Shown here one piece after another: positions 58,910 through 64,000 of a DNA stretch of 64,000 nt. Where the stretch lies: assembly GCA_035764725.1 (NCBI GenBank), contig DASTYT010000118.1, positions 1 to 64,000 on the forward strand. The letters run 5' to 3'. The stretch is from Candidatus Methylomirabilota bacterium. GTDB taxonomy: Bacteria > Methylomirabilota > Methylomirabilia > Rokubacteriales > CSP1-6. Numbering within the stretch: the first letter of the stretch is position 1; every line of letters starts with the position of its first letter. Both the position numbers and the translations under genes were made by a program. The notes beneath the pieces are model-generated. The model saw only the letters and a list, made by a program, of their open reading frames with translations, was not told where the DNA came from and ran no database searches.

Positions 58910-58940
58910 CCCGTCGCTACGCGCCCCGTAGCACGACGGG
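58910..58940. repeat. Inverted repeat downstream of the racemase-fold gene
   Basis: CCCGTCGCTACG pairs with CGTAG, a 2-nt bulge and CGACGGG around a 5-nt loop. It lies 10 bp after the racemase-fold stop and 96-126 bp upstream of a sigma54 promoter, so it may be an operon terminator without a T-run or an activator site. Confidence 0.45.
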
Positions 58941-59035
58941 TCCGAGGTGTCGGCTCTTTCGACGATTCCCACGGCGCAAGCCCTGCGCGACGCGCAAGTA
59001 GCCATTCCCAGGACGCTTTCCATCGTCCCACCCTG

Positions 59036-59051
59036 TGGCACCGCGCTTGCT
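59036..59051 (+). promoter_or_regulatory. Sigma54 (-24/-12) promoter of the VPLPA-CTERM gene
   Basis: TGGCACCGCGCTTGCT has TGGCAC, 5 bp and TTGCT. The predicted start near 59062 gives a leader of about 42 nt with AGGAGG before the GTG. Sigma54 control of PEP-CTERM-type genes through the PrsK/PrsR two-component system is known in other bacteria. Confidence 0.75.
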
Positions 59052-59103
59052 CTCCTCCTCGATCAAGCTGAGCAATCGAAGAGAAGAAAAATAGGAGGAC
59101 AAC

Positions 59104-59685
59104 GTGCAGAAAATGCGTCGTGTCATGCTAGTCGGCATCGCGAGCCTAATCGGCCTGGCCCCGGTCGCCGCGGGCGCGGTGACCCTCACACATACGCCAA
59201 GTGGCGCGCCCCTGTGCCTGAGCGCCAACGCACCCGCTCCCTGCAACGGAGGCGTAGCCTCGATCGACCACTACGATTTCAACTTCGATATCTCTGGCGC
59301 CGTGGGCGCAGACCAGATCATCACCGACGCCCTACTCACGCTCAATCTGTTCGACGACCAGGGTAAGGCCGACGGAAGCGAGAAGCTGACGCTCCACCTC
59401 GACGGCGACCTGGTGCCGACACCCGGCGACGTGCAAAACGACCTCGGTCTCACGCTGGACCTGAGCCTGCTCGACGACAACCACCTGTACGTCTCGCTCG
59501 GCGTCGATGGCACGAGCGGGGACTACTATTTCGGATGGGCGACCCTCGATCTGACGCTGCAGGATCGTCCCGATCCGGGCGACATCAATCCGGGTCCGAT
59601 CACGACGGCGCCGGTGCCCCTGCCGGCCTCGCTGATCCTGCTCGGTTTCGGCCTGGGCGCGGCGGCAGTGGCTCGCCGCGCCTAG
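59104..59685 (+). CDS. VPLPA-CTERM (exosortase-sorted) secreted protein
   Basis: 193 aa. N-terminal signal peptide (MQKMRRVMLVGIASLIGLAPVAAGA), a beta-rich middle (DQIITDALLTLNLFDDQGK; LHLDGDLVPTPGD; LYVSLGVDGTSGDYYFGWATLDLTL) and the sorting tail: VPLPASLILLGFG, a hydrophobic helix and a short basic end (ARRA). The motif is recognised by an exosortase, which should cleave and sort it at the cell surface. No exosortase gene is in the window. Start is a GTG with AGGAGG 5 nt before it, under the sigma54 promoter upstream. Confidence 0.85.
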   Translation: MQKMRRVMLVGIASLIGLAPVAAGAVTLTHTPSGAPLCLSANAPAPCNGGVASIDHYDFNFDISGAVGADQIITDALLTLNLFDDQGKADGSEKLTLHLDGDLVPTPGDVQNDLGLTLDLSLLDDNHLYVSLGVDGTSGDYYFGWATLDLTLQDRPDPGDINPGPITTAPVPLPASLILLGFGLGAAAVARRA

Positions 59686-59700
59686 GCCCTGCAGTTCGTC

Positions 59701-60111
59701 CTAGTCCTCGTCGGGCGTCGGCGGCTCGTTCGTCTCCTGTCCGAACGTGAGCAGGTGGCCGTCGGGATCGAGGCAGGAGAACTCCTTCATCCGGTAGACG
59801 GTGACGCAGAGCTTCCCGACGTCCACGCCGCGCGAGCCCAGCGCGCGGTGGAGTGACTCGACGTCGTCGGGATAGAAGTAGAACATCACGGGCCAGTCCG
59901 CGCCGGTGGCGCCGGGCCGCCGGAGGGGGCCGCCCTCGAGCCCGCCGGTCAGCATGAGATCCACCCCGTCGCGCCGGATATGCGCCCAGTGGAAGTCGCG
60001 CAGCGCCGATTCCGGCGACACCAGCATGAAGCCGAGGTGGTCGCGGTAGAACGCGAGGCTCCGCGCTACGTCGGCCACGTGGAGCATCGGCGTGAGGCGG
60101 GTGAGGGTCAT
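59701..60111 (-). CDS. VOC-family protein (bleomycin-resistance-like)
   Basis: 136 aa: LTPMLHVADVARSLAFYRDHLGFMLVSPE, DVGKLCVTVYRMKEFSCLDPDGHLLTFGQE. The His/Glu pattern is that of vicinal-oxygen-chelate proteins such as glyoxalase- and bleomycin-binding types. It converges with the VPLPA-CTERM gene. It is close to, and on the same strand as, a CMD-family and a thioredoxin-like gene. Confidence 0.85.
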   Translation of the reverse strand: MTLTRLTPMLHVADVARSLAFYRDHLGFMLVSPESALRDFHWAHIRRDGVDLMLTGGLEGGPLRRPGATGADWPVMFYFYPDDVESLHRALGSRGVDVGKLCVTVYRMKEFSCLDPDGHLLTFGQETNEPPTPDED

Positions 60112-60121
60112 GCGTCCGCGC

Positions 60122-60523
60122 TCACCCGCCCGCCGCTTCCTTCTTCACCTGGGCAAACGTCTCCTTCGCCACGAGCATGGCGTCGCGGACGAGCGGCGCG
60201 CCCACGTAGCCCATGAGGTGGAGGATCGTCTCGGTGAGCTGGTCCTCCGTCCAGCCTTGCCGGAGCGCCATCCGGAGATGGATGGCCAGCTCCGGCTCGC
60301 GCCCAGTGGCGGCATCCGACACCACCGTGATCAGCGTGCGGGTCTTGAGATCCAGGCCCGGACGCGTCCAGATCGTGCCGAACACGCTCTCCTGGGCGAG
60401 GTCGATGAACTTCGTCATCATCGGGTCGCTGTACGCGCCCTTGGCGACCCGCTCGACGTAAGCGTCGCCCAGTAGCTGGCGCCGCATCTCCCGGCCCTTC
60501 TTGTAGTTCTCGCTGTCGGGCAT
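60122..60523 (-). CDS. Carboxymuconolactone-decarboxylase (CMD) family protein
   Basis: 133 aa: MRRQLLGDAYVERVAKGAYSDPMMTKFIDLAQESVFGTIWTRPGLDLKTRTLITVV, and AIHLRMALRQGWTEDQLTETILHLMGYVGAPLVRDAM. It has the CMD helical fold but no Cys-x-x-Cys, so it is the 4-carboxymuconolactone decarboxylase-like branch, not AhpD. The ATG at 60523 shares one base with the thioredoxin-like gene's TGA (TGATG). Role in protocatechuate degradation is possible but not supported by neighbours. Confidence 0.88.
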   Translation of the reverse strand: MPDSENYKKGREMRRQLLGDAYVERVAKGAYSDPMMTKFIDLAQESVFGTIWTRPGLDLKTRTLITVVSDAATGREPELAIHLRMALRQGWTEDQLTETILHLMGYVGAPLVRDAMLVAKETFAQVKKEAAGG

Positions 60524-61239
60524 CACAGGCTCCCCATGACCAGACGTTCGTGCAGTGCGCTCGCCATCTCATCGATCCCCGCCCCCGCCCACATCCGGAA
60601 GAACGGGGCCTTCTGGAAGGCGCCGAACTCCTTCCCCGCCCGCTCCGCCGTCTGCTGCGGCGTCTCGCCGGGGCGCGGGGCACGGATCTTCTCCGTCACT
60701 ATCCGGTCCTTGTGGTAGATCGCGGGGAACTCGGTGTAGTGGTAGAGGTACTTCAGGCCCTTGTCGTAGAAGACCACCACCGGAATCGACTGGTACTTCT
60801 TCCCGCCCCGCTCGTTCATGAACTCGGCCATGATGTCGGCGTTCGGGCTCCGCCCGGGCTCCGTCAGGGGATTGTCGGTCTTCCCGAAGGTCTGCCCGTC
60901 GCGGTTGAAGATGCGAAGCTCGATGCCGGTGGCCTCGGCCACGCGCGCCAGCATCGGCACGTCGCGCCGGCAGTCGGACGACCAGTCCTCCGAGAGGACG
61001 AGGATCCTCGCAGGGCCGCCTGGCTGGGCGGCGAGCCACTTCCACGCCGCGGTCTGCGTGTCGGTGAGGCGGCTCCCCTCGTACCATTCGCGGATCGCCG
61101 CGGAGTTATCGGGGCGCTGCGAGCCGCCGGTGCCCTCGCGCTTGAGGTTCTCGGGCGTGCCCACGTAGGCGAGGTACTGCGGGAACGTCATCCCGGACGC
61201 GTAGCGCGCCGGCGTCACCACGCTCTTGGTTCTATCCAT
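60523..61239 (-). CDS. Thioredoxin-family protein
   Basis: 238 aa. The core segment LVLSEDWSSDCRRDVPMLARVAEATGIELRIFNRDG places a thioredoxin-like fold with only one redox Cys (SSDC instead of CxxC), then MNERGGKKYQSIPVVVFYDKGLKYLYHYTEFP. The N-terminal 60 residues contain an unusual TPARYASGMTFPQYLAYVG. This pattern is a common bacterial thioredoxin-like family with no established role. It is co-translated with the CMD gene. Confidence 0.82.
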   Translation of the reverse strand: MDRTKSVVTPARYASGMTFPQYLAYVGTPENLKREGTGGSQRPDNSAAIREWYEGSRLTDTQTAAWKWLAAQPGGPARILVLSEDWSSDCRRDVPMLARVAEATGIELRIFNRDGQTFGKTDNPLTEPGRSPNADIMAEFMNERGGKKYQSIPVVVFYDKGLKYLYHYTEFPAIYHKDRIVTEKIRAPRPGETPQQTAERAGKEFGAFQKAPFFRMWAGAGIDEMASALHERLVMGSL

Positions 61240-61249
61240 GGCTGTCCTC

Positions 61250-62152
61250 TCAGAAGATGGCGATGGGATGCGCGGGCGCCCCAGTGCTCCCCAGGATGCG
61301 CAGGGGCGTGGCGGTGAAGAGGAACTCGTTCCGCCCCTCTTCCGCGCAGACCTTGGCGAGGCGCTCGGGATAGGTGTTGTCGACCAAGGCCAGGCCGAGG
61401 AACGGGATGGCCAGGTGCGCGCTCATGCCGAAGCCGGGATAACCGCTGGGCCGCTCGTCCATCATGTCCCAGGAGATGGCCGCGATATCTTTCTCGCGGA
61501 ACCACTCGAGGCACGAGACGTGGAGGCCGGGGTGCGGATCCACGCGGAACACGAAGTTGGGATGCGCCTTGAGGAACCCCTCGTTGCCGCTACGCACCAC
61601 CACCACGTCGCCGGGCTGCACCGTCACGCCCGCGCGCGCCGCCACGTCGTCCAGCTCCTTGGGCGTCACCGGCTTCCCCACCGTCACGTAGCCTTCCTTG
61701 CGGCCGGCGGCCACGTCCAGGAACACGCCGCGCGTCGTGATCCCGTCGAACAGCGCGTCGATGGGGCACCACGTCGCCCCCGCCGCGCTCAGGCTCTCGC
61801 CGAAGGGCCGGCCGTTGTAGATCTCGCCGTCCCAGCCCACGTGGCAGAGCGCGTCGATGTGCGTGATGGTGAAGCCGTGATAGACGAGGTCGAAGCGGTC
61901 GAGCACCACGTCCACCCGCTCTCGCTTGGAGGGAAACGTCGCGTGGTACATGAGCACGGGCTGCGGCCCCATGTCGCGCGCGAGCGACACGGTGCGGCCC
62001 TTCTTGATGAGCGTCTGGGCCTGCGCCTGCTTGGCCGGCGTGATGAGATTCACCGTGCCCTTCTGGTCGTCATGGCCCCAGCGGCCCCAGTTGTTTAGCT
62101 CCTTGAAGTAGGCGTCGACACGATCCTGGGTCGGCAGCTTGATGTCGGCCAT
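61250..62152 (-). CDS. Cyclase-family (kynurenine-formamidase-like) hydrolase
   Basis: 300 aa: RVDAYFKELNNWGRWGHDDQKGTVNLITPAKQAQA at the N-terminus, the metal motif GFTITHIDALCHVGWDGEIYNGRPF, CLEWFREKDIAAISWDMMDERPSG and AHLAIPFLGLALVDN. The family cleaves amide bonds in cyclic or N-formyl compounds using zinc. Substrate unassigned. It heads the leftward run ending at 59701. Confidence 0.88.
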   Translation of the reverse strand: MADIKLPTQDRVDAYFKELNNWGRWGHDDQKGTVNLITPAKQAQAQTLIKKGRTVSLARDMGPQPVLMYHATFPSKRERVDVVLDRFDLVYHGFTITHIDALCHVGWDGEIYNGRPFGESLSAAGATWCPIDALFDGITTRGVFLDVAAGRKEGYVTVGKPVTPKELDDVAARAGVTVQPGDVVVVRSGNEGFLKAHPNFVFRVDPHPGLHVSCLEWFREKDIAAISWDMMDERPSGYPGFGMSAHLAIPFLGLALVDNTYPERLAKVCAEEGRNEFLFTATPLRILGSTGAPAHPIAIF

Positions 62153-62253
62153 GCTCGGCTCCTCGGTGAAGGTGGGCGACGCGCGCGGGCGATGACGCAG
62201 CGACAGTAGCGGCCCCGCGAGCGCCCGTCAAGCGTGCTATAAGGGGACCCACT

Positions 62254-63585
62254 ATGACTCGCGATCAGCTCAAAGCCCGCATCCTCGACGCCATCGACCG
62301 CCGCGCCCCCGAGATCATTCGCATCGGTGAAACGATCCGAAAGAACCCGGAGTTGGGCTTCAAGGAGGTCAAGACCGCGTGCCTCGTGGAGGAGACGTTC
62401 AAGACGCTGGGCTTGACGCCGCGCGCCGGCCTCGCGTTCACCGGCGTGCGCGCGGACGTGGCGGGCGGCGCCGGCGCCGGCCCGACGTTCGCCATCCTCG
62501 GCGAGCTGGACGCCCTCCGCGTCACCGGCCATCCCGACGCCGATCCCCAGACCGGCGCCGCGCACGCGTGCGGCCACAACGCGCAGGTGGCCGGGATGCT
62601 CGGCGCCGCCATGGGGCTGCTCGACGTGAAGGCCTTCGAGCATCTCGCCGGGCGCGCGGTGTTCTTCGCCGTGCCCGCGGAAGAGGGCGGCGATCTCGAG
62701 TGGCGGGTGAGCCAAGTGCGAGCGGGCAAGCTGGAGCTCCTGGGCGGCAAGGCCGAGCTCATGCGCCTCGGGCACTTCGACGACGTGGACCTCGCGATGA
62801 TGATCCACCTCACCTCGCGCCCCGAAGACGGCAAGGCCTCGGTGCCGCTGTCCAACAACGGCCGCGTCGGCAAGCTCGCGCGCTTCGTCGGCAAGGCCGC
62901 GCACGCCGGCGGCGCGCCGCACCTCGGGGTCAACGCGCTCTACGCGGCGCAGATCGGGCTCATGGCGATCAATGCCCTGCGCGAGACCTTCCGGGACGAA
63001 GACACCATCCGCGTGCACCCGATCCTCACCGCCGGCGGCTCGCAGGTGAACGTGATCCCCGCCGAGGCGCGCATCGAGACCTACGTGCGCGGGCGGACGC
63101 TCCCCGCCATCCTCGACGCCAACGCGAAGGTCGATCGGGCGCTCCGCGCGGGCGCCCTCGCCCTCGGGGCCACCGTGGAGATCGAGACCTTCCCGGGCTA
63201 CCTGCCCCTCGACTGCGACACCACGATGGCCCGCTACTTCCGGGAGTCCGCGGAGTCCTTGTGGGGAGCCGAGCACTTCACGCAGCAGGGACACCGCACC
63301 GGCTCCACCGACATGGGCGATCTGAGCCAGGTGATCCCCTGCCTCCATCCCTACGTCGGCGGCGCCGCCGGCACCGGCCACGCCGCGGACTACCGCATCG
63401 CCGACCCCGACCTCGCCTACGTGGGCCAGGCCAAGGCACTCGCGAGCATGGTGGTGGACATGCTGGCGGACGGCGCGGCGGGCGCTCGCGAGGTGCTCGG
63501 CAAGGCCAAGCGCCCGCTCACCCGCGAGGGCTATCTCGAGCTGCAGCGGACGATGGCGCGCCGCGAAGTCTACGAGGGGCGCTAG
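62254..63585 (+). CDS. M20-family metallopeptidase / amidohydrolase
   Basis: 443 aa of the AbgB-like M20 group: AILGELDALRVTGHPDADPQTGAAHACGHNAQVAGMLGA carries the metal ligands, VPAEEGGDLEW the catalytic Glu, and GKAAHAGGAPHLGVNALYAA with HRTGSTDMGDLSQVIPCLHPYVGGAAGTGH the dimer and metal parts. It hydrolyses an amide such as N-acyl or aminobenzoyl-glutamate bonds. TATAAG at 62238-62243 may be its -10. Confidence 0.9.
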   Translation: MTRDQLKARILDAIDRRAPEIIRIGETIRKNPELGFKEVKTACLVEETFKTLGLTPRAGLAFTGVRADVAGGAGAGPTFAILGELDALRVTGHPDADPQTGAAHACGHNAQVAGMLGAAMGLLDVKAFEHLAGRAVFFAVPAEEGGDLEWRVSQVRAGKLELLGGKAELMRLGHFDDVDLAMMIHLTSRPEDGKASVPLSNNGRVGKLARFVGKAAHAGGAPHLGVNALYAAQIGLMAINALRETFRDEDTIRVHPILTAGGSQVNVIPAEARIETYVRGRTLPAILDANAKVDRALRAGALALGATVEIETFPGYLPLDCDTTMARYFRESAESLWGAEHFTQQGHRTGSTDMGDLSQVIPCLHPYVGGAAGTGHAADYRIADPDLAYVGQAKALASMVVDMLADGAAGAREVLGKAKRPLTREGYLELQRTMARREVYEGR

Positions 63586-63587
63586 CG

Positions 63588-64000
63588 ATGCCGCTCGCGA
63601 TGATCCCGTTGAGCGCACTGACGAAGAAGGGCGTGGGGCTCAAGCGTCCGGAGGACGTCGTGGTCTCGCGTGACGGGCGCGTGTGGGCCTCGGACGAGGC
63701 GAGCGCCTGCGCCGAGATCACGCCCGACGGCACGCTCCGCCGGGTCGGCAAGGCCGGCGGCAAACCGAACGGCATCAACATGGACCGCGAGGGCCGCATC
63801 GTCATCGCCAACTTCGCCATCGACACACCCGATCCGGGAGCGCTGCAGCGCCTGGACACGCAAACCGGCCGCATCGACGTCCTCTGCGCGGAGATCAAGG
63901 GGCGAATGCTCAAGGCGTCGAACTATCCCCTGGTGGACCGCGCCGGCAACGTCTGGTGCAGCCACTCCACCTGGGATCGTGCCGGATCCAGCGCGGGCTC
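63588..64000 (+). CDS. SMP-30/gluconolactonase-like protein, 3' end cut by window edge
   Basis: The frame is open to the right edge. The visible 137 residues include VGLKRPEDVVVSRDGRVWASDEASACAEITPDGTLRRVGKAGGKPNGINMDREGRIVIANF, PLVDRAGNVWCSHS: a beta-propeller with the D-G-R and P-N-G-I motifs of SMP-30/gluconolactonase. It starts 3 bp after the M20 gene's stop (an ATG at 63588), so both are likely co-transcribed. Confidence 0.82.
   Translation, partial: MPLAMIPLSALTKKGVGLKRPEDVVVSRDGRVWASDEASACAEITPDGTLRRVGKAGGKPNGINMDREGRIVIANFAIDTPDPGALQRLDTQTGRIDVLCAEIKGRMLKASNYPLVDRAGNVWCSHSTWDRAGSSAG

Noticed and set aside
1..64000. tRNA, rRNA, CRISPR arrays, IS elements, prophage or integrase genes
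   Set aside because: I looked for T-loop motifs, spaced direct repeats, transposase or integrase motifs and terminal inverted repeats and found none that hold up. No gap exceeds 300 bp.

Overview
This window is a very GC-rich (roughly 70 %), densely packed bacterial chromosome segment with about 70 genes on both strands. Intergenic gaps are all under 300 bp. Many neighbouring genes overlap by 4 bp (ATGA/GTGA), which suggests short co-translated operons. I see no rRNA, tRNA, CRISPR, IS element or prophage. The mix suggests a soil or subsurface heterotroph such as Candidatus Rokubacteria/Methylomirabilota: acyl-CoA synthetase, crotonases, CaiB-type CoA transferase, lipid-transfer thiolase, SDRs, amidohydrolases, two ThDP enzymes, an orphan TrpX-like binding protein, an LLM flavin enzyme, a VPLPA-CTERM protein and a probable selenoprotein. 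That assignment is an inference from gene content and composition only.

Layout. 1-3.1 kb: a DinB-fold protein cut by the left edge, then a leftward set (DinB protein, ArsC-like protein with an in-frame TGA, methyltransferase) and two small exported proteins. 3.1-8.7 kb: MBL hydrolase, amidohydrolase, membrane-anchored protein, acyl-CoA synthetase, crotonase. 8.7-11.1 kb: a leftward run of a TrpX-like binding protein, NTF2-like protein, GNAT, DUF1272 and a Gly-Ala repeat protein. 11.3-16.9 kb: DEAD-box helicase, receiver protein, sugar dehydrogenase-like protein, MDR reductase, SDR, crotonase. 17-20.1 kb: two small proteins and a three-gene lipid-modification operon in which a cyclopropane synthase is split around a flavoprotein. 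20.3-32.2 kb: MlaC-like protein, serine hydrolase, CoA transferase, ThDP enzyme, DUF983, methyltransferase, glyoxalase, C-S lyase, aldolase, SDRs, hydrolase, crotonase. 32.2-36.3 kb: lipoprotein and the siroheme/sulfite reductase operon. 36.3-44.4 kb: transhydrogenase fragment, dehydrogenase, hydrolase, bactofilin-like membrane protein, DUF35/thiolase pair, MetE-like protein, exported protein. 44.6-51.1 kb: leftward run of cyclase, alcohol dehydrogenase, two flavin amine oxidases, RidA and a Popeye-like cyclic-nucleotide protein. 51.2-58.9 kb: rightward operon of ThDP enzyme, PhzF, peptide-type binding protein, two permeases, LLM enzyme and Asp/Glu-racemase-fold protein. 59-64 kb: VPLPA-CTERM protein, small redox and VOC proteins, cyclase-family hydrolase, M20 peptidase, and an SMP-30 gene cut by the right edge.

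The strongest unusual signals are not plain genes. (1) The ArsC-like gene reads through a TGA exactly at the first position of a U-x-x-C motif, with a SECIS-like hairpin downstream. (2) The sulfite reductase operon has a sigma70 promoter, a 17-codon leader peptide with two Cys codons and a terminator just before the first gene, an apparent cysteine attenuator. (3) Three near-perfect sigma54 promoters (plus a weaker one) precede a VPLPA-CTERM protein, an MlaC-like protein, an exported protein and a receiver; two share an identical 16-mer. (4) The split cyclopropane synthase operon may make methyl-branched lipids.
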